A stretch of DNA of 64,000 nucleotides from Tachypleus tridentatus (Eukaryota; Arthropoda; Merostomata; Xiphosura; Limulidae). Positions within the stretch are counted from its first letter, which is position 1. The number at the start of each line of letters is the position of its first letter. This document shows positions 1 to 15,000 of this stretch, piece after piece. The translations under genes were made by a program, and so were the position numbers. The DNA is taken from assembly GCF_004210375.1 (NCBI RefSeq), contig NC_134829.1:54366107-54430106 (forward strand). The letters are read 5' to 3'. The notes below the pieces were generated by a model that worked only from the letters and a program-made list of their open reading frames with translations, searched no databases and was not told the DNA's origin.

Positions 1-3000
1 AGAAATAGTGTATATAATTAGAAATAGTGTATATAATTAGAAATAGTGTATATAATTAGAAATAGTGTATGTAATTAGAAATAGTGTATGTAATTAGAAA
101 TAGTGTATATAATTAGAAATAGTGTATATAATTAGAAATAGTGTATATAATTAGAAATAGTGTATATAATTAGAAATAGTGTATATAATTAGAAATAGTG
201 TATGTAATTAGAAATAGTGTATATAATTAGAAATAGTGTATATAATTAGAAATAGTGTATGTAATTAGAAATAGTGTATATAATTAGAAATAGTGTATAT
301 AATTAGAAATAGTGTATATAATTAGAAATAGTGTATGTAATTAGAAATAGTGTATATAATTAGAAATAGTGTATATAATTAGAAATAGTGTATATAATTA
401 GAAATAGTGTATATAATTAGAAATAGTGTATATAATTAGAAATAGTGTATATAATTAGAAATAGTGTATATAATTAGAAATAGTGTATATAATTAGAAAT
501 AGTGTATATAATTAGAAATAGTGTATATAATTAGAAATAGTGTATGTAATTAGAAATAGTGTATGTAATTAGAAATAGTGTATATAATTAGAAATAGTGT
601 ATATAATTAGAAATAGTGTATGTAATTAGAAATAGTGTATATAATTAGAAATAGTGTATGTAATTAGAAATAGTGTATATAATTAGAAATAGTGTATATA
701 ATTAAAAATAGTTTATATAATTAGAAACAGTGTATATAATTAGAAATAGTGTATAATAATTAGAAATAGTGTATAGTGTAATTAGAAATAGTGTATATAA
801 TTAAAAATAGTGTATGTAATTAGAAATAGTGTATGTAATTAGAAATAGTGTATATAATTAGAAATAGTGTATATAATTAGAAATAGTATATGTAATTAGA
901 AATAGTGTATATAATTAGAAATAGTGTATATAATTAGAAATAGTGTATGTAATTAGAAATAGTGTATATAATTAGAAATAGTGTATATAATTAGAAATAG
1001 TGTATGTAATTAGAAATAGTGTATGTAATTAGAAATAGTGTATGTAATTAGAAATAGTGTATATAATTAGAAATAGTGTATATAATTAGAAATAGTGTAT
1101 ATAATTAGAAATAGTGTATATAATTAGAAATAGTGTATATAATTAGAAATAGTGTATATAATTAGAAATAGTGTATATAATTAGAAATAGTGTATATAAT
1201 TAGAAATAGTGTATATAATTAGAAATAGTGTATATAATTAGAAATAGTGTATATAATTAGAAATAGTGTATGTAATTAGAAATAGTGTATATAATTAGAA
1301 ATAGTGTATATAATTAGAAATAGTGTATAATTAGAAATATATATAATTAGAAATAGTGTATATAATTAGAAATAGTGTATATAATTAAAAATAGTGTATA
1401 TAATTAGAAATAGTGTATATAATTAGAAATAGTGTATGTAATTAGAAATAGTGTATGTAATTAGAAATAGTGTATATAATTAGAAATAGTGTATAGTGTA
1501 ATTAGAAATAGTGTATATAATTAGAAATAGTGTATGTAATTAGAAATAGTGTATATAATTAGTGATGTAATTAGAAATAGTGTATGTAATTAGAAATAGT
1601 GTATATAATTAGAAATAGTGTATATAATTAGAAATAGTGTATATAATTAGAAAATAGTGTATATAATTAGAAATAGTGTATATAATTAGAAATAGTGTAT
1701 GTAATTAGAAATAGTGTATATAATTAGAAATAGTGTATATAATTAGAAATAGTGTATGTAATTAGAAATAGTGTATATAATTAGAAATAGTGTATATAAT
1801 TAGAAATAGTGTATGTAATTAGAAATACTGTATATAATTAGAAATATTGTATATAATTAGAAATAGTGTATATAAAGAAATAGTGTATATAATTAAAAAT
1901 AGTGTATATAATTAGAAATAGTGTATGTAATTAGAAATAGTGTATATAATTAGAAATAGTGTATGTAATTAGAAATACAGGTTATTAGAAATAGTGTACA
2001 TAATTAGAAATAGTTTATATAATTACAAATAGTGTATGTAATTAGAAATAGTGTATATAATTAGAAATAGTGTATGTAATTAGAAATAGTGAATATAATT
2101 AGAAATAGTGTATGTAATTAGAAATAGTGTATATAATTAGTGTAAATAGTAGTGTATGTAATTAGAAATAGTGTATATAATTAGAAATAGTGTATATAAT
2201 TAGAAATAGTGTATATAATTAGAAATAGTGTATATAATTAGAAATAGTGTATATAATTAGAAATAGTGTATATAATTAGAAATAGTGTATATAATTAGAA
2301 ATAGTGTATATAATTAGAAATAGTGTATGTAATTAGAAATAGTGTATATAATTAGAAATAGTGTATATAATTAGAAATAGTGTATGTAATTAGAAATAGT
2401 GTATGTAATTAGAAATAGTGTATAGAAATAATTAGAAATAGTGTATATAATTAGAAATAGTGTATGTAATTAGAAATAGTGTATATAATTAGAAATAGTG
2501 TATATAATTAGAAATAGTGTATGTAATTAGAAATAGTGTATATAATTAGAAATAGTGTATATAATTAGAAATAGTGTATGTAATTAGAAATAGTGTATAT
2601 AATTAGAAATAGTGTATATAATTAGAAATAGTGTATGTAATTAGAAATAGTGTATATAATTAGAAATAGTGTATGTAATTAGAAATAGTGTAGATAAAAG
2701 AAATAGTATATAATTAGAAATAGTGTATATAATTAGAAATAGTGTATATAATTAGAAATAGTGTATATAATTAGAAATAGTGTATATAATTAGAAATAGT
2801 GTATGTAATTAGAAATAGTGTATATAATTAGAAATAGTGTATATAATTAGAAATAGTGTATATAATTAGAAATAGTGTATATAATTAGAAATAGTGTATG
2901 TAATTAGAAATAGTGTATATAATTAGAAATAGTGTATATAATTAGAAATAGTGTATATAATTAGAAATAGTGTATACAATTAGAAATAGTGTAATAGTGT

Positions 3001-6000
3001 AATTAGAAATAGTGTATGTAATTAGAAATAGTGTATATAATTAGAAATAGTGTATTATAATTAGAAATAGTGTATATAATTAGAAATAGTGTATATAATT
3101 AGAAATAGTGTATGTAATTAGAAATAGTGTATATAATTAGAAATAGTGTATATGTAATTAGAAATAGTGTATATAATTAGAAATAGTGTATATAATTAGA
3201 AATAGTGTATGTAATTAGAAATAGTGTATATAATTAGAAATAGTGTATATAATTAGAAATAGTGTATGTAATTAGAAATAGTGTATATAATTAGAAATAG
3301 TGTATGTAATTAGAAATAGTGTATATAATTAGAAATAGTGTATATAATTAGAAATAGTGTATGTAATTAGAAATAGTGTATATAATTAGAAATAGTGTAT
3401 GTAATTAGAAATAGTGTATATAATTAGAAATAGTGTATATAATTAATAATAGTGTATATAATTAGAAATAGTGTATGTAATTAGAAATAGTGTATATAAT
3501 TAGAAATAGTGTATAAATTTAGAAATAGTGTATGTAATTAGAAATAGTGTATGTAATTAGAAATAGTGTATGTAATTAGAAATAGTGTATATAATTAGAA
3601 ACAGTGTATATAATTAGAAATAGTGTATATAATTAGAAATAGTGTATATAATTAGAAATAGTGTATATAATTAGAAATAGTGTATATAATTAGAAATAGT
3701 GTATGTAATTAGAAATAGTGTATATAATTAGAAATAGTGTATGTAATTAGAAATAGTGTATATAATTAGAAATAGTGTATATAATTAGAAATAGTGTATA
3801 TAATTAGAAATAGTGTATATAATTAGAAATAGTGTATATAATTAGAAATAGTGTATGTAATTAGAAATAGTGTATATAATTAGAAATAGTGTATATAATT
3901 AGAAATAGTGTATATAATTAGAAATAGTGTATGTAATTAGAAATAGTGTATATAATTAGAAATAGTGTATATAATTAGAAATAGTGTATGTAATTAGAAA
4001 TAGTGTATATAATAGAAATAGTGTATATAATTAGTGTATATAATTAGAAATAGTGTATGTAATTAGAAATAGTGTATATAATTAGAAATAGTGTATATAA
4101 TTAGAAATAGTGTATGTAATTAGAAATAGTGTATATAATTAGAAATAGTGTATGTAATTAGAAATAGTGTATATAATTAGAAATAGTGTATATAATTAGA
4201 TAATAGAAATAGTGTATATAATTAGAAATAGTGTATATAATTAGAAATAGTATGTAATAGTGTATATAATTAGAAATAGAAATAGTGTATATAATTAGAA
4301 ATAGTGTATGTAATTAGAAATAGTGTATGTAATTAGAAATAGTGTATATAATTAGAAATAGTGTATATAATTAGAAATAGTGTATGTAATTAGAAATAGT
4401 GTATATAATTAGAAATAGTGTATGTAATTAGAAATAGTGTATATAATTAGAAATAGTGTATATAATTAGAAATAGTGTATGTAATTAGAAATAGTGTATA
4501 TAATTAGAAATAGTGTATATAATTAGAAATAGTGTATATAATTAGAAATAGTGTATGTAAATTAGAAATAGTGTATATAATTAGAAATAGTGTATATAAT
4601 TAGAAATAGTGTATGTAATTAGAAATAGTGTGTATAGAAATAATTAGAAATAATAGTGTATATAATTAGAAATAGTGTATATAATTAGAAATAGTGTATG
4701 TAATTAGAAATAGTGTATATAATTAGAAATAGTGTATATAATTAGAAATAGTGTATATAATTAGAAATAGTGTATATAATTAGAAATAGTGTATATAATT
4801 AGAAATAGTGTATATAATTAGAAATAGTGTATATAATTAGAAATAGTGTATATAATTAGAAATAGTGTATGTAATTAGAAATACTGTATATAATTAGAAA
4901 TAGTGTATATAATTAGAAATTGTGTATGTAATTAGAAATAGTGTATATAATTAGAAATATTGTATGTAAGTAGAATTAGTGTATGTAATTAGAAATAGTG
5001 TATAATTAATTAGTGTATAGTGTATATAATTAGAAATAGTGTATATAATTAGAAATAGTGTATGTAATTAGAAATAGTGTATATAATTAGAAATAGTGTA
5101 TGTAATTAGAAATAGTGTATATAATTAGAAATAGTGTATGTAATTAGAAATAGTGTATATAATTAGAAATAGTGTATATAATTAGAAATAGTGTATGTAA
5201 TTAGAAATAGTGTATATAATTAGAAATAGTGTATATAATTAGAAATAGTGTATAATAATTAGAAATAGTGTATATAATTAGAAATAGTGTATATAATTAG
5301 AAATAGTGTATATAATTAGAAATAGTGTATATAATTAGAAATAGTGTATGTAATTAGAAATAGTGTATATAATTAGAAATAGTGTATAATTAATTAGAAA
5401 TAGTGTATATAATTAGAAATAGTGTATATAATTAGAAATAGTGTATATAATTAGAAATAGTGTATGTAATTAGAAATAGTGTATGTAATTAGAAATAGTG
5501 TATATAATTAGAAATAGTGTATGTAATTAGAAATAGTGTATATAATTAGAAATAGTGTATATAATTAGAAATAGTGTATATAATTAGAAATAGTGTATAA
5601 TAATTAGAAATAGTGTATATAATTAGAAATAGTGTATATAATTAGAAATAGTGTATGTAATTAGAAATAGTGTATGTAATTAGAAATAGTGTATATAATT
5701 AGAAATAGTGTATATAATTAGAAATAGTGTATATAATTAGAAATAGTGTATGTAATTAGAAATAGTGTATGTAATTAGAAATAGTGTATATAATTAGAAA
5801 TAGTGTATATAATTAGAAATAGTGTATGTAATTAGAAATAGTGTATGTAATTAGAAATAGTGTATATAATTAGAAATAGTGTATATAATTAGAAATAGTG
5901 TATGTAATTAGAAATAGTGTATATAATTAGAAATAGTGTATAGTGTAATTAGAAATAGTGTATATAATTAGAAATAGTGTATATAATTAGAAATAGTGTA

Positions 6001-9000
6001 TGTAATTAGAAATAGTGTATATAATTAGAAATAGTGTATATAATTAGAAATAGTGTATATAATTAGAAATAGTGTATGTAATTAGAAATAGTGTATAGTG
6101 TAATTAGAAATAGTGTATATAATTAGAAATAGTGTATATAATTAGAAATAGTGTATGTAATTAGAAATAGTGTATATAATTAGAAATAGTGTATGTAATT
6201 AGAAATAGTGTATATAATTAGAAATAGTGTATATAATTAGAAAATGTATATAGTGAAATATATAATTAGAAATAGTGTATAAATTTAGAAATAGTGTATG
6301 TAATTACAAATAGTGTATGTAATTAGAAATAGTGTATATAATTAGAAATAGTGTATGTAATTAGAAATACTGTATATAATTAGAAAAAGTGTATATAATT
6401 AGAAATAGTGTATGTAATTAGAAATAGTGTATAATTAATAGTGTAGAAATAGAAATAGTGTATAATTAGAAATAGTGTATATAATTAGAAATAGTGTATA
6501 TAATTAGAAATAGTGTATATAATTAGAAATAGTGTATGTAATTAGAAATAGTGTATATAATTAGAAATAGTGTATATAATTAGAAATAGTGTATGTAATT
6601 AGAAATAGTGTATATAATTAGAAATAGTGTATGTAATTAGAAATAGTGTATATAATTAGTGTAAATTAGAAATAGTGTATATGTAATTAGAAATAGTATA
6701 TGTAATTAGAAATAGTGTATATAATTAGAAATAGTGTATATAATTAGAAATAGTGTATGTAATTAGAAATAGTGTATATAATTAGAAATAGTGTATGTAA
6801 TTAGAAATAGTGTATGTAATTAGAAATAGTGTAATAAATTAGAAATATAGATAATTAGAAATAGTGTACATAATTAGAAATATAATTAGAAATAGTGTAT
6901 ATAATTAGAAATAGTGTATGTAATTAGAAATAGTGTATATAATTAGAAATAGTGTATATAATTAGAAATAGTGTATATAATTAGAAATAGTGTATATAAT
7001 TAGAAATAGTGTATAGAAATAATTAGTATGTAATTAGAAATAGTATATAATTAGAAATAGTGTATGTAATTAGAAATAGTGTATATAATTAGAAATAGTG
7101 TATGTAATTAGAAATAGTGTATATAATTAGAAATAGTGTATGTAATTAGAAATAGTGTATATAATTAGAAATAGTGTATATAATTAGAAATAGTGTATGT
7201 AATTAGAAATAGTGTATATAATTAGAAATAGTGTATGTAATTAGAAATAGTGTATATAATTAGAAATAGTGTATATAATTAGAAATAGTGTATGTAATTA
7301 GAAATAGTGTATATAATTAGAAATAGTGTATATAATTAGAAATAGTGTATGTAATTAGAAATAGTGTATATAATTAGAAATAGTGTATATAATTAGAAAT
7401 AGTGTATATAATTAGAAATAGTGTATATAATTAGAAATAGTGTATATAATTAGAAATAGTGTATATAATTAGAAATAGTGTATATAATTAGAAATAGTGT
7501 ATGTAATTAGAAATAGTGTATATAATTAGAAATAGTGTATATAATTAGAAATAGTGTATATAATTAGAAATAGTGTATGTAATTAGAAATAGTGTATATA
7601 ATTAGAAATAGTGTATATAATTAGAAATAGTGTATGTAATTAGAAATAGCGTATTAATTAGAAATAGTGTATATAATTAGAAATAGTGTATATAATAATT
7701 AGAAATAGTGTATATAATTAGAAATAGTGTATATAATTAGAAATAGTGTATATAATTAGAAATAGTGTATATAATTAGAAATAGTGTATATAATTAGAAA
7801 TAGTGTATATAATTAGAAATAGTGTAGGTAATTAGAAATAGTGTATATAATTAGAAATAGTGTATATAATTAGAAATAGTGTATATAATTAGAAATTAGA
7901 AATAGTGTATATAATTAGAAATAGTGTATATAATTAGAAATAGTGTATATAATTAGAAATAGTGTAATTAGAAATAGTGTATGTAATTAGAAATAGTGTA
8001 TATAATTAGAAATAGTGTATGTAATTAGAAATAGTGTATATAATTAGAAATAGTGTATATAATTAGAAATAGTGTATATAATTAGAAATAGTGTATATAA
8101 TTAGAAATAGTGTATGTAATTAGAAATAGTGTATATAATTAGAAATAGTGTATATAATTAGAAATAGTGTATGTAATTAGAAATAGTGTATATAATTAGA
8201 AATAGTGTAGTGTATATAATTAGAAATAGTGTATATAATTAGAAATAGTGTATATAATTAGAAATAGTGTATGTAATTAGAAATAGTGTATGTAATTAGA
8301 AATAGTGTATGTAATTAGAAATAGTGTATATAATTAGAAATAGTGTATATAATTAGAAATAGTGTATATATAATTAGAAATAGTGTATGTAATTAGAAAT
8401 AGTGTATATAATTAGAAATAGTGTATGTAATTAGAAATAGTGTATATAATTAGAAATAGTGTATATAATTAGAAATAGTGTATGTAATTAGAAATAGTGT
8501 ATATAATTAGAAATAGTGTATATAATTAGAAATAGTGTATATAATTAGAAATATTGTATATAATTAGAAATAGTGTATGTAATTAGAAATAGTGTATGTA
8601 ATTAGAAATAGTGTATATAATTAGAAATAGTGTATGTAATTAGAAATAGTGTATGTAATTAGAAATAGTGTATATAATTAGAAATAGTGTATGTAATTAG
8701 AAATAGTGTATATAATTAGAAATAGTGTATGTAATTAGAAATAGTGTATGTAATTAGAAATAGTGTATGTAATTAGAAATAGTGTATATAATTAGAAATA
8801 GTGTATATAATTAGAAATAGTGTATATAATTAGAAATAGTGTATATAATTAGAAATAGTGTATGTAATTAGAAATAGTGTATATAATTAGAAATAGTGTA
8901 TATAATTAGAAATAGTGTATATAATTAGAAATAGTGTATATAATTAGAAATAGTGTATATAATTAGGAATAGTGTATGTAATTAGAAATAGTGTATATAA

Positions 9001-12000
9001 TTAGAAATAGTGTATATAATTAGAAATAGTGTATATAATTAGAAATAGTGTATATAATTAGAAATAGTGTATATAATTAGAAATAGTGTATGTAATTAGA
9101 AATAATGTATATAATTAGAAATAGTGTATATAATTAGAAATAGTGTATATAATTAGAAATAATGTATATAATTAGAAATAGTGTATATAATTAGAAATAG
9201 TGTATGTAATTAGAAATAGTATATAATTAGAAATAGTGTATGTAATTAGAAATAGTGTATGTAATTAGAAATAGTGTATAATTAATTAGATAATAGTGTA
9301 TATAATTAGAAACAGTGTATGTAATTAGAAATAGTGTATATAATTAGAAATAGTGTATATAATTAGAAATAGTGTATGTAATTAGAAATAGTGTATATAA
9401 TTAGAAATAGTGTATATAATTAGAAATAGTGTATGTAATTAGAAATAGTGTATGTAATTAGAAATAGTGTATATAATTAGAAATAGTGTATATAATTAGA
9501 AATAGTGTATGTAATTAGAAATAGTGTATATAATTAGAAATAGTGTATATAATTAGAAATAGTGTATATAATTAGAAATAGTGTATATAATTAGAAATAG
9601 TGTATGTAATTAGAAATAGTGTATATAATTAGAAATAGTGTATGTAATTAGAAATAGTGTATATAATTAGAAATAGTGTATGTAATTAGAAATAGTGTAT
9701 ATAATTAGAAATATATGTAATAATAGAAATAGTGTATATAATATATAATAATTAGAAATAGTGTTTATAATTAGAAATAGTGTATATAATTAGAAATAGT
9801 GTATATAATTAGAAATAGTGTATATAATTAGAAATAGTGTATATAATTAGAAATAGTGTATATAATTAGAAATATGTAGTAATTAGTGTATATAATTAGA
9901 AATAGTGTATATAATTAGAAATAGTGTATATAATTAGAAATAGTGTATATAATTAGAAATAGTGTATGTAATTAGAAATAGTGTATATAATTAGAAATAG
10001 TGTATGTAATTAGAAATAGTGTATATAATTAGAAATAGTGTATGTAATTAGAAATAGTGTATATAATTAGAAATAGTGTATATAATTAGAAATAGTGTAT
10101 ATAATTAGAAATAGTGTATATAATTAGAAATATGTATATAAGTGTATATAATTAGAAATAGTGTATATAATTAGAAATAGTGTATATAATTAGAAATAGT
10201 GTATATAATTAGAAATAGTGTATGTAATTAGAAATAGTGTATATAATTAGAAATAGTGTATATAATTAGAAATAGTGTATATAATTAGAAATAGTGTATG
10301 TAATTAGAAATAGTGTATATAATTAGAAATAGTGTATATAATTAGAAATAGTGTATATAATTAGAAATAGTGTATATAATTAGAAATAGTGTATGTAATT
10401 AGAAATAGTGTATGTAATTAGAAATAGTGTATGTAATTAGAAATAGTGTATATAATTAGAAATAGTGTATATAATTAGAAATAGTGTATATAATTAGAAA
10501 TAGTGTATATAATTAGAAATAGTGTATATAATTAGAAATAGTGTATATAATTAGAAATAGTGTATAATTAATTAGAAATAGTGTATATAATTAGAAATAG
10601 TGTATATAATTAGAAATAGTGTATGTAATTAGAAATAGTGTATGTAATTAGAAATAGTGTATGTAATTAGAAATAGTGTATATAATTAGAAATAGTGTAT
10701 ATAATTAGAAATAGTGTATGTAATTAGAAATAGTGTATGTAATTAGAATCAATGTATATAATTAGAAATAGTGTATATAATTAGAAATGGTGTATGTAAT
10801 TAGAAATAGTGTACATAAATAGAAATAGTGGTTATAATTAGAAATAGTGTATGTAATTAGAAATAGAAATAGTGTATATAATTAGAAATAGTGTATATGT
10901 AATTAGAAATAGTGTATATAATTAGAAATAGTGTATATAATTAGAAATAGTGTATATAATTAGAAATAGTGTATGTAATTAGAAAAATAGTGTATATAAT
11001 TAGAAATAGTGTATATTAGAAATAATTAGAAATAGTGTAGGTAAAGAGAAATAGTGTATATAATTAGAAATAGTGTATATAATTAGAAATAGTGTATAGA
11101 ATTAGAAATAGTGTATATAATTAGAAATAGTGTATATAATTAGAAATAGTGTATATAATTAGAAATAGTGTATGTAATTAGAAATAGTGTATATAATTAG
11201 AAATAGTGTATGTAATTAGAAATAGAATATATAATTAGAAATAGTGTATATAATTAGAAATATTAGAAATATATAATTAGAAATAGTGTATATAATTAGA
11301 AATAGTGTATATAATTAGAAATAGTGTATGTAATTAGAAATAGTGTAGGTAATTAGAAATAGTGTATATAATTAGAAATAGTATATATAATTAGAAATAG
11401 TGTATATAATTAGAAATAGTGTATATAATTAGAAATAGTGTATATAATTAGAAATAGTGTATGTAATTAGAAATAGTGTATATAATTAGAAATAGTGTAT
11501 ATAATTAGAAATAGTGTATGTAATTAGAAATAGTGTATATAATTAGAAATAGTGTATGTAATTAGAAATAGTGTATATAATTAGAAATAGTGTATATAAT
11601 TAGAAATAGTGTATGTAATTAGAAATAGTGTATATAATTAGAAATAGTGTATATAATTAGAAATAGTGTATATAATTAGAAATAGTGTATGTAATTAGAA
11701 ATAGTATAGTGTATAATTAGAAATAGTGTATATAATTAGAAATAGTAGAAATAGTGTATGTAATTAGAAATAGTGTAATAAATTAGAAATGTAGGTAATT
11801 AGAAATAATGTACATAATTAGAAATAGTGTATATAATTAGAAATAGTGTATATAATTAGAAATAGTGTATATAATTAGAAATAGTGTATATAATTAGAAA
11901 TAGTGTATATAATTAGAAATAGTGTATATAATTAGAAATAGTGTATATAATTAGAAATAGTGTATATAATTAGAAATAGTGTATATAATTAGAAATAGTG

Positions 12001-15000
12001 TATGTAATTAGAAATAGTGTATGTAATTAGAAATAGTGTATATAATTAGAAATAGTGTATATAATTAGAAATAGTGTATATAATTAGAAATAGTGTATAT
12101 AATTAGAAATAATGTATTAATTAGAAATAGTGTATATAATTAGAAATAATTAGAAATGTATAGAAATAATTAGAAATAGTGTATATAATTAGAAATAGTG
12201 TATGTAATTAGAAATAGTGTATATAATTAGAAATAGTGTATGTAATTAGAAATAGTGTATGTAATTAGAAATAGTGTATATAATTAGAAATAGTGTATAT
12301 AATTAGAAATAGTGTATATAATTAGAAATAGTGTATGTATAATTAGAAATAGTGTATATGTAATTAGAAATAGTGTATATAATTAGAAATAGTGTATATA
12401 ATTAGAAATAGTGTATGTAATTAGAAATAGTGTATATAATTAGAAATAGTGTATATAATTAGAAATAGTGTATATAATTAGAAATAGTGTATATAATTAG
12501 AAATAGTGTATATAATTAGAAATAGTGTATATAATTAGAAATAGTGTATATAATTAGAAATAGTGTATATAATTAGAAATAGTGTATGTAATTAGAAATA
12601 GTGTATATAATTAGAAATAGTGTATATAATTAGAAATAGTGTATATAATTAGAAATAGTGTATATAATTAGAAATAGTGTATATAATTAGAAATAGTGTA
12701 TATAATTAGAAATAGTGTATGTAATTAGAAATAGTGTATATAATTAGAAATAGTGTATGTAATTAGAAATAGTGTATATAATTAGAAATAGTGTATATAA
12801 TTAGAAATAGTGTATATAATTAGAAATAGTGTATATAATTAGAAATAGTGTATGTAATTAGAAATAGTGTATATAATTAGAAATAGTGTATATAATTAGA
12901 AATAGTGTATATAATTAGAAATAGTGTATATAATTAGAAATAGTGTATATAATTAGAAATAGTGTATATAATTAGAAATAGTGTATATAAGTAGAAATAG
13001 TATATATAATTAGAAAGAGTGTATGTAATTAGAAATACTGTATATAATTAGAAATAAAGTATATAATTAGAAATTGTGTATGTAATTAGAAATAGTGTAT
13101 TAGAAATAATTAGAAATAGTGTAATAGATATATTAGAAATTAGTGTAGTGTATAATTAGAAATAGTGTATATAATTAGAAATAGTGTATATAATTAGAAA
13201 TAGTGTATGTAATTAGAAATAGTGTATATAATTAGAAATAGTGTATGTAATTAGAAATAGTGTATATAATTAGAAATAGTGTATATAATTAGAAATAGTG
13301 TATATAATTAGAAATAGTGTATATAATTAGAAATAGTGTATATAATTAGAAATAGTGTATGTAATTAGAAATAGTGTATGTAATTAGAAATAGTGTAATA
13401 AATTAGAAATAGTGTATGTAATTAGAAATAGTGTACATAATTAGAAATAGTTTATATAATTACAAATAGTGTATATAATTAGAAATAGTGTATGTAATTA
13501 GAAATAGTGTATATAATTAGAAATAGTGTATATAATTAGAAATAGTGTATATAATTAGAAATAGTGTATATAATTAGAAATAGTGTATGTAATTAGAAAT
13601 AGTGTATATAATTAGAAATAGTGTATATAATTAGAAATAGTGTATATAATTAGAAATAGTGTATATAATTAGAAATAGTGTATATAATTAGAAATAGTGT
13701 ATGTAATTAGAAATAGTGTATATAATTAGAAATAGTGTATATAATTAGAAATAGTGTATGTAATTAGAAATAGTGTATATAATTAGAAATAGTGTATGTA
13801 ATTAGAAATAGTGTATGTAATTAGAAATAGTGTATATAATTAGAAATAGTGTATGTAATTAGAAATAGTGTATATAATTAGAAATAGTGTATATAATTAG
13901 AAATAGTGTATATAATTAGAAATAGTGTATATAATTAGAAATAGTGTATATAATTAGAAATAGTGTATATAATTAGAAATAGTGTATATAATTAGAAATA
14001 GTGTATGTAATTAGAAATAGTGTATATAATTAGAAATAGTGTATATAATTAGAAATAGTGTATATAATTAGAAATAGTGTATATAATTAGAAATAGTGTA
14101 TATAATTAGAAATAGTGTATATAATTAGAAATAGTGTATATAATTAGAAATAGTGTATATAATTAGAAATAGTGTATATAATTAGAAATAGTGTATATAA
14201 TTAGAAATAGTGTATATAATTAGAAATAGTGTATGTAATTAGAAATAGTGTATATAATTAGAAATAGTGTATATAATTAGAAATAGTGTATGTAATTAGA
14301 AATAGTGTATATAATTAGAAATAGTGTATGTAATTAGAAATAGTGTATATAATTAGAAATAGTGTATATAATTAGAAATAGTGTATATAATTAGAAATAG
14401 TGTATATAATTAGAAATAGTGTATATAATTAGAAATAGTGTATGTAATTAGAAATAGTGTATATAATTAGAAATAGTGTATATAATTAGAAATAGTGTAT
14501 ATAATTAGAAATAGTGTATATAATTAGAAATAGTGTATGTAATTAGAAATAGTGTATATAATTAGAAATAGTGTATATAATTAGAAATAGTGTATATAAT
14601 TAGAAATAGTGTATATAATTAGAAATAGTGTATATAATTAGAAATAGTGTATGTAATTAGAAATAGTGTATGTAATTAGAAATAGTGTATATAATTAGAA
14701 ATAGTGTATGTAATTAGAAATAGTGTATATAATTAGAAATAGTGTATGTAATTAGAAATAGTGTATATAATTAGAAATAGTGTATATAATTAGAAATAGT
14801 GTATGTAATTAGAAATAGTGTATATAATTAGAAATAGTGTATATAATTAGAAATAGTGTATATAATTAGAAATAGTGTATATAATTAGAAATAGTGTATG
14901 TAATTAGAAATAGTGTATATAATTAGAAATAGTGTATATAATTAGAAATAGTGTATATAATTAGAAATAGTGTATGTAATTAGAAATAGTGTATATAATT